Source of the DNA: Amycolatopsis circi | GTDB taxonomy: Bacteria; Actinomycetota; Actinomycetes; Mycobacteriales; Pseudonocardiaceae | Direction of reading: 5' to 3' | NCBI RefSeq assembly: GCF_003385235.1 | Contig: NZ_PQIA01000013.1 | Span: 97,508 to 161,507 of the forward strand | Length of the DNA: 64,000 nt | Shown: positions 25,847 through 34,252 of the stretch, in pieces | Numbering within the stretch: the stretch's first letter is position 1 | Layout of the letters: each line of letters starts with the position of its first letter | The notes under the pieces: generated by a model | Databases searched by the model: none | What the model saw: only the letters and a program-made list of their open reading frames with translations | Told to the model about the DNA's origin: nothing | Translations under genes and position numbers: made by a program

Positions 25847-26740
25847 GTGTCGAAAGAAGTGCAACCCGAGCGGATCGACGGCCAGACCGTCGCGATCACC
25901 GGGGCCACGTCCGGAATCGGTTTCTACGCCGCCTCGCAACTGGCCGAACTCGGAGCCCGCGTACTCGTCCTCGGCCGGTCGGAATCCCGGGGCCGCGCAG
26001 CGGTTTCCGCACTCCCGAATCCGGAGCAGCACGAGTTCCTCCAGCTGGACCTATCCGACCGGACGTCGATCGCCCGGGTCGGCGACCACCTCGGCGAGTT
26101 GCCGCGGCTCGACGCACTCGTGCTGAACGCCGGTGTCGTCGCGGGAGCGTTCGGTCCCGGCCCAGCGCACCGGATCGGCGCGTTCGGGGTCGAGGAGATC
26201 GTCGGGATCAACCATCTCGCGCACGCGGAACTGCTGCGGCGCACGCTCCCGACAGTCAAGCGGGTGGTCAGTCTCGGGAGCATGCTGACCCGCAAGATCC
26301 CGTTCGATCGCGAGAATTGGCTGTCCGAAAGGCATTACCGGGCACGGGTCGCGTACGCAATGTCCAAGCACGCGGTGGAGATCTTCGGCTTCGAACTACA
26401 GCGGCGGCTTGCTGAGATATCAGTGCAGTCGGTTGTCGTACACCCGGGCGGGGCGATCGACGCACTCACGCTAGGGCGGCCCGGAGCGCGGGCGGCCCGT
26501 GCGGTGTTCCGCGGAGTCGTGCAGGGGAAGGATCAGGCAGCCCGGCCGGTCGTCGCCGCGGTCGCCTCGCCGGAGTTACGCGGCGGCGAATACCTCGGTC
26601 CGCATCGGACCGCGCACGCGGAGGTGCAACAGCCGGTGACGACGAGCCGCGATCCGGAGCTGGGCGGGTGGCTCTGGACGGAGACCGAACGGCTGCTCGG
26701 CGCGCGGATCCCGACCGAGCCGCGTCACCCGATCGGGTAG
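25847..26740 (+). CDS. short-chain dehydrogenase/reductase
   Basis: A 297-residue Rossmann-fold oxidoreductase. The cofactor site TGATSGIGF, the stabilising LNAG motif and the catalytic Y170-x3-K174 (YAMSKHA) with serine in SLGSM are all present, so it should be active. The pattern is close to the retinol-dehydrogenase/WW-domain oxidoreductase-like group, often NADP+-dependent. Start GTG 25847 is chosen because the fold begins soon after; the longer frame runs over the promoter region of the dead methyltransferase. The gene stands alone between the pseudogene and an araC-type gene. Substrate unknown. Confidence 0.85.
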   Translation: MSKEVQPERIDGQTVAITGATSGIGFYAASQLAELGARVLVLGRSESRGRAAVSALPNPEQHEFLQLDLSDRTSIARVGDHLGELPRLDALVLNAGVVAGAFGPGPAHRIGAFGVEEIVGINHLAHAELLRRTLPTVKRVVSLGSMLTRKIPFDRENWLSERHYRARVAYAMSKHAVEIFGFELQRRLAEISVQSVVVHPGGAIDALTLGRPGARAARAVFRGVVQGKDQAARPVVAAVASPELRGGEYLGPHRTAHAEVQQPVTTSRDPELGGWLWTETERLLGARIPTEPRHPIG

Positions 26741-26785
26741 AAAACCTCGCGGGGCCGCTCGTTAACCACCAGCTAGCCTTGAGCC

Positions 26786-27745
26786 GTGGACGATCCGGCG
26801 GTTCTGGACGCCTTGGCGCAGCGGCTGGCGCGGATCGGCGAGCGCCGGGATCTCGACGTCCCCGCGCTGCTCCGCCGCCTCGGCATCCGGCCGGACCGCA
26901 CCGGCGTCACCCGTCGGCAGGTCTCGGACCTCACCCGCGAACTGTGGCTCCAGACCGACGACGAACTCTTCGCCCTCGGCCCCAGAGCCCCGCGCGGACT
27001 GTTCCGGCTGGTAGTCCGGTCGATAGCCCCCGCGCCCGACCTGCGGGCCGTCCTGGGCCGCCTGGAAGAAGCCGCCGAGGTCCTGCCCGGCATGCCCGCC
27101 GTCGCGGTGCGCGCGGCAGCTCCGCTGGTCGAGGTGGAGATCGACGTCCGCCAGCTCGACGATCCCGACCACGTCGCGGCCGAACTGGTCGCCATCGTCG
27201 TCCACCGGCTGCTGAGCTGGCTCACCGGCCAACGCATCGACCTGCGCGAACTCCGCCTTCCGTGGCCGAAGCCGGACCACGCGCCGCATTACGAGCTGGT
27301 CTTCGGCCGCCATCCGCAGTTCGACGCCGACGCGCTGGTCCTCGCCTTCGACGCCAAACTCCTGCCCGCCCCAGTGCTCCGCAGCGAGGCGGAGCTGGCC
27401 GAGTTCCTGGAGGACCAGCCCGAGGTCTCGCTCGCCACCCGCGACTACGGCTCGTCCCACGCGGACCAGGTCCGCGCCATCGTCGAGCAGGGCACCACCG
27501 CGCCGGAGGACATCGCCGCGCGGCTCGGGATCAGTGCCCAGCACCTGCGTCGGTTGTTGCGTGCGGAGGAGACGTCGATCGGCGAGATCCGGGACGCTGT
27601 CCGCCGGGACGCGGCGATCGCCAGCCTCCGCCGGGGCGACGAATCCATCGAGAAATTGGCTCAGCGGCTGGGTTTTTCCGAAGCCAGCGCGTTTCGGCGG
27701 GCGTTTCGCCGGTGGACCGGGCGAGCACCCGGCGACTACCGCTAA
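26786..27745 (+). CDS. AraC-family transcriptional regulator (OruR-like N-terminus)
   Basis: A 319-residue regulator. The N-terminal ~200 residues resemble the arabinose-binding-like domain of OruR/ArgR-type AraC proteins. The C-terminus contains two helix-turn-helix motifs (RLGISAQHLRRLLRAEE and KLAQRLGFSEASAFRRAF), ending with the typical RRWTGRAPGDYR. GTG 26786 is the only fitting start. It follows the SDR gene by 45 bp on the same strand and may regulate it. Its stop overlaps the convergent GAF/Fis gene by 4 bp. The effector is unknown. Confidence 0.85.
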   Translation: MDDPAVLDALAQRLARIGERRDLDVPALLRRLGIRPDRTGVTRRQVSDLTRELWLQTDDELFALGPRAPRGLFRLVVRSIAPAPDLRAVLGRLEEAAEVLPGMPAVAVRAAAPLVEVEIDVRQLDDPDHVAAELVAIVVHRLLSWLTGQRIDLRELRLPWPKPDHAPHYELVFGRHPQFDADALVLAFDAKLLPAPVLRSEAELAEFLEDQPEVSLATRDYGSSHADQVRAIVEQGTTAPEDIAARLGISAQHLRRLLRAEETSIGEIRDAVRRDAAIASLRRGDESIEKLAQRLGFSEASAFRRAFRRWTGRAPGDYR

Positions 27746-29370
27746 CCCGGCACCCGCAACGCCCGCATCCGCGCATACAACGTCGTCCGCGAAATCCCCA
27801 ACGTGCTCGCCGCCCGCACCTTGTTCCCGCCGGCCGACCGCAGCGCCGCCACGATCGCGTTTCGTTCCGCCCGCTCGATCGGCGCCAGCTCATGTCCCGA
27901 GGCGTCCGCCACCAGCGCGGGTGGCAGGTCCGTCGGGCTGATCGCGCCGACCGACCGTTTGCGGATCGCCTGGCTCAGCACGCCGCGCAGTTCCGGCAGG
28001 TTCCCGGGCCAGTCGTAGGAGCCGAGGATGCGCAGCGCCCCCGGCGTGATGTTGTGCGTGCGCGCGGCCCCGAGTTCGGCCAGCATTCGCGCGGCGACCT
28101 CGGGAAAGTCCGGCCGGTGCGCCAGCGGCAGCAGTTCGACGTTCTCCCCGCACGACGCGATCAGCGCGCGCTCCGGTCCGGTCAGGCCCTCGCGCGGTCC
28201 GGTCGTCAGCACGAGATGCGGGCCGACGCCGCGGGCGGCATGGGTGGCGACCAGGTCGACCAGTTCAGCGGGCAGGAGGTCCGCGCCGTCGACGCAGATG
28301 CTGCCGGTGCCGGTCTCGACCGCGGCGGTGAACCGCGCGGCCCAGGCCGCCGACCCGCCGAGCACGGCTTCCGAGCCGGTCAACGTGACGCACGGTTCCT
28401 CGGGCACGCGCAGCCGCGCCTCGGTGGTGCGGCCGGTCCCGGGCGGGCCCGAGATGTGCACGTGCCCGGCCACCGGGCCGGGCACGACAGCAGCGCGACG
28501 TCGCGCCCGCCGGGTCTCGTCCGCGCTCAGCGGGTGGATCTCGACCAGCACTCCGCCGCGCGCGCCGGCCACCGGTTCGGCCCGGACCCGCGCGCGCTGG
28601 CCGGAGCGCAGTTCGGTCTCCATTTCGGACGGTCGGCTCGCGTCGCCCGCGAGGTTCCACAGCAGCGCGACGTCCGCGCCTTCCAGCAGGTCCGCCGCGG
28701 CTTGGTTGCACAGCAACAGGTCCGGGCCGATCGCGACCACCGGCCGGGTCGGGCGCGACGTCGCCTGGAACGCGGCCAGCAGCGACCGTTCGGACACGCG
28801 GCTGCCTTCCAGCAGCTGCCGTTCTATCTCCTCGACCGCTTTCGCGACCAGCGGCGCGAGCAGCGGGTTCGCCTCGGCGGCCAGCAGCGTGATGTCGAGC
28901 GCGCCCTCGAGCCGCCGCGTGACCGGGTGGAAAATCGGGTGCCCGTAACAGCTGAAACCGCGCAGTGCCTCGGCGTAGTGCTCCTCCCCGTGCACGACGA
29001 TGCTCGACCGGGTTTCCAGCGCCGTGCCCGGGCCGGTGGTCCCGACCTCGTCCTCCAGCAGGCAGGTGCCGACCCCGATGCCGAGCTGGTCGAGACAGTC
29101 TTCGACGGCGCGGTCGGCGCTCCACCGGTGCACGAGCCTGCCGTCGTGGTCGACGAGCACAGTGGACATCGCGGTGCCGGCGAGCCGCTCGTCGAGGTCC
29201 TCCAGCACCGGAGCGGCCGCCGCGAGCAGCTTGCTGGCCGGGTCGACCTCCGCGGACCGCAGGCCGAGCAGCGCGGTTTCGGGGCGCACTCCGGCGAGCG
29301 ACGCACGGCGCCAGGACTGGGCGATCGGTTCCCGCAGCACCACGCTGCGCGAGGACGTCATCGAGCTCAC
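27742..29370 (-). CDS. AcoR-like GAF/Fis regulator with a degenerate AAA+ domain
   Basis: A 542-residue regulator. An N-terminal GAF sensor region (~40-200) is followed by a reduced AAA+-like segment (ISGPPGTGRTTEARLRV in place of a normal Walker A) and a C-terminal Fis helix-turn-helix (KVRAASTLGISRTTLYARM). The GAFTGA loop that contacts sigma-54 is absent, and actinomycetes generally lack sigma-54, so it probably works with ordinary sigma factors. GTG 29370 has GGAG 6 bp upstream; ATG 29361 is possible. It is divergent from the iorB-like gene 175 bp away and is the likely controller of that operon. Ligand unknown. Confidence 0.82.
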   Translation of the reverse strand: MSSMTSSRSVVLREPIAQSWRRASLAGVRPETALLGLRSAEVDPASKLLAAAAPVLEDLDERLAGTAMSTVLVDHDGRLVHRWSADRAVEDCLDQLGIGVGTCLLEDEVGTTGPGTALETRSSIVVHGEEHYAEALRGFSCYGHPIFHPVTRRLEGALDITLLAAEANPLLAPLVAKAVEEIERQLLEGSRVSERSLLAAFQATSRPTRPVVAIGPDLLLCNQAAADLLEGADVALLWNLAGDASRPSEMETELRSGQRARVRAEPVAGARGGVLVEIHPLSADETRRARRRAAVVPGPVAGHVHISGPPGTGRTTEARLRVPEEPCVTLTGSEAVLGGSAAWAARFTAAVETGTGSICVDGADLLPAELVDLVATHAARGVGPHLVLTTGPREGLTGPERALIASCGENVELLPLAHRPDFPEVAARMLAELGAARTHNITPGALRILGSYDWPGNLPELRGVLSQAIRKRSVGAISPTDLPPALVADASGHELAPIERAERNAIVAALRSAGGNKVRAASTLGISRTTLYARMRALRVPG

Positions 29371-29545
29371 GCGGATCTCCACCTTCGTTGGTGACGCGGA
29401 GGACCATAACCATCGCTCTCCGCTGACGCTGTACAGAAGTTGAACAATTGGCGCCCAGTTCACCCGGCAAGGTGGTTGCCCACCACCACACGCGTGCACG
29501 TGATGCGATCCGGCACGCACTCGTTCCCTCGAAAGGGGAGGCAAC

Positions 29546-31882
29546 GTGACTCTCAGTCACTCCGAGCCGGACACCGGGAAGGAGCGCGGGGGCGTTTCCC
29601 GGCGTGGATTCCTCGGTTACGTCGTCGCGGCCGGAACCCTCGTCGTGGCCGCGGACGTCGGGCTCGCCAGCCCCGCGGCAGCAGCCGTTCCCTCCGCTCC
29701 GCAGCCGCCCGAGCTGTACGACCTCAACGACGCGCTCACCGACGCCGGGCTTCCGACGTCGCAGCTGATCACCGTCACCATCAACAAGGACGGCAGCGCC
29801 TCGTTCGAGATCCCGCGCGCCGAAGTCGGCCAGGGCATCACCACCTCGACCGCGATGATCATCGCCGAGGAACTGGACCTGCCGGTCGAGAAGGTGCACG
29901 TCACGCTCGCCCCGGCGCGCCCGGAACTGCTGTTCAACCAGCTCACCGGCGGGTCGAACACCACGGTTTCGACCTACACGCCGATCCGCGTCGCCGCCGC
30001 GATCGCCAAGCAGCAGCTGCTCGAAGCGGCGGCGATCCTGCTCGGCGGCACCGCCGAGCGGTTCATCGTCAAGGGCGGCATCGTCACCGCACCGAACGGC
30101 AAGACCGCGACGTACGGCGAACTGGCGACGAAGGCCGCGTCCAGCACCACCAAGCAGGTGCAGCTGGACCCGAGCAAGCTCAAGGGCTCCAGCGAGTTCA
30201 CGGTGCTCGGCAAACCGCAGACCCGGCTCGACGCGCTCGACATCGTGACCGGCAAGAAGCAGTTCGCGATGGACCTGGACGTCCCCGGCGCGCTGCCGAC
30301 GATGATCTGCCGTCCGCCGACGCTCAACGGCACGCCGAAGGGCATTCGCAACAAGGCCGACGTGCTGAAGCTGCCCGGCGTCACCGACGTCGCGATCATC
30401 CCGACCGGGGTCGCGGTCCGCGCGGAGACGTTCGGCCAGTGCATCGACGGCGTGCGCGCGCTGCAGGTCGACTGGGGTCCCGGCAGTGTCGAGGGCCAGG
30501 ACGACGAAGCCGTGCTCGCCAATCTGCGCCGCGCGGAGCTTCCGCTTGCGGTGCCGAAGGTTCCGATTCTGACCAAGACGGTCGAGGCGGATTTCGAGTT
30601 CATGTTCCGCTCGAGCGCCGCGCTGGAGCCGTACTGCGCCGTCGCCGACGTCCGCGACGGCAGCGCGGAGATCTGGGCCGGGCTCAAGTCGCCGATCGTT
30701 TCCCAGGGCGAGGTCGCGCAGGCGATCGGATTGCCGCAGGGCAAGGTGAAGGTCCACGTCGTCACCGGCGGCGGTTCCTTCGGCCACAAGCTGTTCGGCA
30801 ACCACGCCATCGAAGCGGCGCAGGCGTCGAAGGCGTTCGGCAAGCCGGTGCGGCTGATGTGGCACCGCGCCGACGAGCCGCGCCAAGGCCGGCTGCACCC
30901 GATGGCGACGTCGCGGATCCGGGCCACCGTGCTCGCCGGTAACGTGCTCACCTTCGAGCAGCGGCACACCTCGGTCGAGACGTCGTTCCGGCACGGGCTC
31001 GGCGAAATGCTCACCTCGGTCGCCACCAAACTGCCGACCGGACTGGGCAACCTCGGCGTCGCCGAGGCGGTTTTCGTGCTGAGCCAGGAAATGCCGTACA
31101 ACTTCGGAGTCGTCGACCAGACACTCACCGAAACCGACCAGCGGTTCAACACCGGGTCGATGCGCAACGTCTACTCGCCCGACGTCGGCTGCGCCAACGA
31201 GCTGGTCGTCGACATGCTCGCCAAGGCGATGGGCAAGGACCCGTACGACTTCCGGATGGAATTCCTCAAGAACGACAAGGTAAAGGGCGTACTGCGCAAG
31301 GTCGCCGAGGTCGGCGGCTGGGGCAAGAAGATGGCGCCGGGCACCGCGCAGGGCATCGCGATCCACAAGGAGTACAAGGGCGCGAGCGCCTGCCTCGTGG
31401 AAATCGACTGCCGCCCGGAGACGGTCAACCGCAAGATCCGCGACGGCGTCGCCGGTCCGCGCGTGACGAAGGCGGTCATCGCGCTCGACGCCGGGCTGGT
31501 GATCAACCCGCGCGGCCTCGAGGCGCAGATCATGGGCGGTTTCGCCGACGGGCTGGCGCTGGCGCTGACCAGCAGCGTCCACCTGAAGGACGGGCATTTC
31601 CTGGAAGCCAGCTGGGACAACTACTTCTATACCCGGCAGTGGAACATCCCGCAGGACTTCACCGCGATCGCGATGCCGTCCAACGGCGAGCAGCCGGGCG
31701 GCGCGGGCGAAGCGGGCGTGGCCTGTTCCGTCGCGGCCGTCGCGTGCGCGTACGCCCGAGCGACCGGGAAGGTCCCGAAGCGGTTCCCGATCAACCACGA
31801 CGACCCCATCAGTTTCGAGGTCAAGTCGTTTGTCCCGCCCGTTCCCGAATCGCCGACCGACGGCCTGAGCCACACCTACTGA
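29546..31882 (+). CDS. molybdenum hydroxylase large subunit (isoquinoline 1-oxidoreductase beta/aldehyde dehydrogenase type)
   Basis: A 778-residue molybdopterin-binding subunit of the xanthine oxidase superfamily, IorB-like. A Tat signal is evident (SRRGFLGYVVAAG, then a cleavage site near ASPAAAA), so it is exported folded with cofactor. Two Ald_Xan_dh_C2-like halves are recognisable, including GGGSFGHKLFGNHA and the C-terminal GGAGEAGV, whose glutamate (about E722) is the expected catalytic base. Such enzymes hydroxylate N-heterocycles or oxidise aldehydes. GTG 29546 follows GGGGAGG. The 2Fe-2S subunit is encoded 8 bp downstream. No cofactor maturation genes lie nearby. Confidence 0.9.
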   Translation: MTLSHSEPDTGKERGGVSRRGFLGYVVAAGTLVVAADVGLASPAAAAVPSAPQPPELYDLNDALTDAGLPTSQLITVTINKDGSASFEIPRAEVGQGITTSTAMIIAEELDLPVEKVHVTLAPARPELLFNQLTGGSNTTVSTYTPIRVAAAIAKQQLLEAAAILLGGTAERFIVKGGIVTAPNGKTATYGELATKAASSTTKQVQLDPSKLKGSSEFTVLGKPQTRLDALDIVTGKKQFAMDLDVPGALPTMICRPPTLNGTPKGIRNKADVLKLPGVTDVAIIPTGVAVRAETFGQCIDGVRALQVDWGPGSVEGQDDEAVLANLRRAELPLAVPKVPILTKTVEADFEFMFRSSAALEPYCAVADVRDGSAEIWAGLKSPIVSQGEVAQAIGLPQGKVKVHVVTGGGSFGHKLFGNHAIEAAQASKAFGKPVRLMWHRADEPRQGRLHPMATSRIRATVLAGNVLTFEQRHTSVETSFRHGLGEMLTSVATKLPTGLGNLGVAEAVFVLSQEMPYNFGVVDQTLTETDQRFNTGSMRNVYSPDVGCANELVVDMLAKAMGKDPYDFRMEFLKNDKVKGVLRKVAEVGGWGKKMAPGTAQGIAIHKEYKGASACLVEIDCRPETVNRKIRDGVAGPRVTKAVIALDAGLVINPRGLEAQIMGGFADGLALALTSSVHLKDGHFLEASWDNYFYTRQWNIPQDFTAIAMPSNGEQPGGAGEAGVACSVAAVACAYARATGKVPKRFPINHDDPISFEVKSFVPPVPESPTDGLSHTY

Positions 31883-31890
31883 GGAGCACG

Positions 31891-32367
31891 ATGAGCAAGC
31901 ACACCTTCATCCTCAACGGGAAGCCGGTGTCCGTCGACGTCGACGACAATGTGCGGCTGCTGTGGGTCCTGCGCGACGTCCTCGGCGTCCGCGGGCCGAA
32001 GTACGGCTGCGGCATCAACGTCTGCAAGGCCTGCACGTCGCACTTCAACGGCAAGGCGTTCAACCCGTGTTCGGTGCGGGTCGCCGACATCAAGGCCACC
32101 GACGAGATCACCACGATCGAGGGCCTGCCGGACACGGTGAAGGCCGACCTGCACCCGATGCAGGAAGCCTGGCTGGAGAACGACGTCGCGCAGTGCGGCT
32201 ACTGCCAGCCCGGCCAGATCATGGCGGCGGTCGCGAAGGTCAAGGAGGCCAAGGCGAAGGGCCGCGAGATCAACGACGCCGACCTGGACGAGATCCGCAA
32301 CGTCTGCCGCTGCGGCACGTACTCCCGGATCCGCGAGGCCATCAAGGCTGGGGCGGCGAAGATGTAA
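31891..32367 (+). CDS. 2Fe-2S subunit of the molybdenum hydroxylase (IorA-like)
   Basis: A 158-residue electron-transfer subunit. The N-terminal plant-type ferredoxin cluster is formed by C40-x4-C45-x2-C48-x11-C60 (YGCGINVCKAC). The second cluster sits in the helical domain, with QCGYCQPGQIM and VCRCGTYSRI. The motif CKAC replaces the more usual CGAC. It has no signal peptide, so it would travel through Tat with the large subunit. GAGGAG precedes ATG 31891 right after the large-subunit stop. The 3' end overlaps the convergent EamA transporter gene by 26 bp. Confidence 0.92.
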   Translation: MSKHTFILNGKPVSVDVDDNVRLLWVLRDVLGVRGPKYGCGINVCKACTSHFNGKAFNPCSVRVADIKATDEITTIEGLPDTVKADLHPMQEAWLENDVAQCGYCQPGQIMAAVAKVKEAKAKGREINDADLDEIRNVCRCGTYSRIREAIKAGAAKM

Positions 32368-33310
32368 GGGCTCGTGAGTGTTCATCCCGGTTAGAACCGG
32401 GATGAACACTCACGAGACCCCGCGCCGTCCCCACACCGCCACCCAGCATCATCGCCGCCCCGAGCAGCTGGGCCAGCCCCAGCGCCTGCCCCAGCAACAG
32501 CCACGCGAGCGCTGCCGCAACGAGGGGCTCGGCCAGCGCCAGCACTCCGGCCAGGGCGACCGGCAGTCCGCCCAGCGCGTGCAGTCCGGCCAAGTACGGC
32601 AGCACGGTGCCGAAGACGGCCAGAATCAGCAAAGCCAGCCACACCGGGATCGTCGTATCGCCCAGCGCCGCCGGGTTTGACGCGATCTTGAGAGTCCATA
32701 ATGGACTTACGGCGAGGGTTGCCAGCGCCCCGATCACCAGTCCCGCAGCCGTCATCCCGAGCGGATCGTGCCGCTGCGCCCCGCGTTCGCCGAGCAGGAA
32801 ATATCCGGCGGAACAGACCGCCGACGCTAATCCCGCGGCGACGCCAAGAAAGTCCAGCCGCGCGCCAGGTCCGAGCCCGGCGATCAGCACCAGTCCGGCG
32901 ATCGCCAGCGCGATTCCCAGCCACACCGCCACCGGCAGCCGCGTTCGCCGGACGACGCGCACCCACAGCGCGACCAGCACCGGCGACAGGTTCACCAGCA
33001 CCATCGCCACCGCGACCGGAATCCTCGACACCGCAACGAAAAAGAACAGTTGGACGCCCGCGACGCCGAGGAATCCGTAGCCCAGCGGCAGCCATAGTTC
33101 AGCGCGCCGGAACCGCAACGCTCGCGGACGCAGCAGCGCGACGGCGGGGGTCAGCAGGACCGCGGCCAGCCCGATCCGCACCGCGGTGACCGCCGCCGGG
33201 CTCCAACCCGCGTCCAGGACCGCCTTGGCGAGCGGACCGGAACTCGCGAACAGCACCCAGGAGACCAGGCTCAGCCCGGTCGCCCGCGCGGTACCGCCCC
33301 GGTCGGCCAT
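32342..33310 (-). CDS. EamA-family (DMT superfamily) exporter
   Basis: A 322-residue membrane protein with ten predicted transmembrane helices in two EamA repeats. The second repeat ends in LALAEPLVAAALAWLLLGQ, the typical conserved end of RhaT/EamA transporters. These carry metabolites or amino-acid-like compounds out of the cell. ATG 33310 is clear. The last ~30 residues (after GGGVGTARG) are unlike family members because the reading passes through gene-end palindrome 2 into the antisense of iorA. An original stop has probably been lost or displaced by the repeat. Confidence 0.85.
   Translation of the reverse strand: MADRGGTARATGLSLVSWVLFASSGPLAKAVLDAGWSPAAVTAVRIGLAAVLLTPAVALLRPRALRFRRAELWLPLGYGFLGVAGVQLFFFVAVSRIPVAVAMVLVNLSPVLVALWVRVVRRTRLPVAVWLGIALAIAGLVLIAGLGPGARLDFLGVAAGLASAVCSAGYFLLGERGAQRHDPLGMTAAGLVIGALATLAVSPLWTLKIASNPAALGDTTIPVWLALLILAVFGTVLPYLAGLHALGGLPVALAGVLALAEPLVAAALAWLLLGQALGLAQLLGAAMMLGGGVGTARGLVSVHPGSNRDEHSRALTSSPPQP
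32371..32416. repeat. gene-end palindrome 2 (perfect, 22-bp arms)
   Basis: A perfect inverted repeat with only 2 nt between the arms, 32371-32392 and 32395-32416, with core CCGGTT-AG-AACCGG and outer CTCGTGAGTG. It lies 3 bp after the iorA-like stop. It also falls inside the 3' coding part of the convergent EamA gene, whose last residues therefore come from the repeat. Confidence 0.85.
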
Positions 33311-33445
33311 GTCCGCATTCTGCGTCCCGGCCCGGCTGCCGAGCCACCGGTTTTCCGGGTGCGACGCGGGTCACATCCGGAGTTGTCACATCCGGCGGGC
33401 GGCCGGCATCTCATGGGCATCCGCTTCACCGCACTGGAGGATCCG

Positions 33446-33925
33446 ATGAACGCACGCTTCGACATGATGACCAACGACCTCGGCAAATCGCTCGGCAAGC
33501 GGTTCGCCGGGCTGAGCATGCTCTTGCGCAATTCGTCGCTGCCGACGCCCACGCAGGAGCTGGTTTCGCTGCGGGCCAGCCAGATCAACGGCTGCGGCTT
33601 CTGCACCGACATGCACACCAAGGACGCCGCCGCGGCGGGCGAGACCGCCGAACGGCTCCACCTGGTGGCGGTCTGGCGCGAGGCGACCGTGTTCACTCCC
33701 GCCGAGCGGGCCGCGCTCGCGCTGACGGAGGAGGGCACCCGGATCGCAGACGCCGGCGACGTTTCCGACGCGACGTGGGCGCAGGCGCGCGAGCACTACG
33801 ACGACGATCAGCTCGCCGCGCTGGTCATGCTGATCGGGCTGATCAACGCGGCCAACCGGATGAACGTCATCGTGCGCACGCCGGCCGGGCAGTACCAGCC
33901 GGGGCAGTTCGCGAACGCCGGCTGA
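33446..33925 (+). CDS. AhpD-like / carboxymuconolactone decarboxylase-family protein
   Basis: A 159-residue helical protein with the alkylhydroperoxidase AhpD-core active site C50-G-F-C53-x3-H57 (GCGFCTDMHTKDA). It probably reduces peroxides or disulfides with these two cysteines. GGAGG at 33436-33440, 5 bp before ATG 33446, decides the start; an upstream ATG at 33414 has no ribosome site. It stands alone between the EamA gene (divergent) and the lipoyl-domain gene (convergent). The reductant and physiological substrate are unknown. Confidence 0.85.
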   Translation: MNARFDMMTNDLGKSLGKRFAGLSMLLRNSSLPTPTQELVSLRASQINGCGFCTDMHTKDAAAAGETAERLHLVAVWREATVFTPAERAALALTEEGTRIADAGDVSDATWAQAREHYDDDQLAALVMLIGLINAANRMNVIVRTPAGQYQPGQFANAG

Positions 33926-34018
33926 GGCGAACACGGGACGCCGCCGGGCAACGGTGGGACTCGGCGGCGACCCGTGCGCTTACCAGGCACGGGGTGACCC
34001 GTGCGTCTTCGCGGGCGC

Positions 34019-34252
34019 TCACTCGATCCGGGCGATCGGCGCGCCCTGCTTCACCACCTCGCCCTCCCCCACCAGAAACCGCACCACACCAGCGGCCGGA
34101 GCCGGTACCTCCGCGTCGACCTTGTCCACCGCGACCTCCGCGAGCAGCTCGCCCTCGCGGACGGTCGCGCCGTCCGTCGCGAACCAGGTGGCGAGGACTC
34201 CCTCGCCGTCCGGGTCGTTGTCGGACAGGACGGGGAACGGGACGTCGGTCAT
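34019..34252 (-). CDS. free-standing lipoyl-domain protein
   Basis: A 77-residue protein that is only a biotinyl/lipoyl domain, with the modified lysine K44 in AVDKVDAEVPAP. In normal 2-oxoacid dehydrogenase complexes this domain is the first ~80 residues of E2, followed by a binding domain and an acyltransferase. Here the ORF stops after the lipoyl fold. It overlaps the E1 beta gene by ATGA and completes an E1 alpha-E1 beta-lipoyl operon. It probably acts as a mobile lipoyl carrier that works with an E2 or other acceptor encoded elsewhere. No frame continues with an acyltransferase domain downstream, so this is not a frameshifted E2. Confidence 0.85.
   Translation of the reverse strand: MTDVPFPVLSDNDPDGEGVLATWFATDGATVREGELLAEVAVDKVDAEVPAPAAGVVRFLVGEGEVVKQGAPIARIE

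Noticed and set aside
26668..29394. Long + strand open frame (908 codons) across the AraC and Fis genes
   Set aside because: It runs out of frame over two well-supported genes and has no recognisable domain.
28265..31873. Very long - strand open frame (1202 codons)
   Set aside because: It is antisense to the molybdenum hydroxylase pair and partly out of frame with the GAF/Fis gene. Composition is rich in R, A and G with no domain; a G+C-driven shadow.
34019..34252. Lipoyl-domain ORF as a frameshifted full E2
   Set aside because: The sequence downstream in the three frames shows no binding or acyltransferase domain before the convergent AhpD-like gene.
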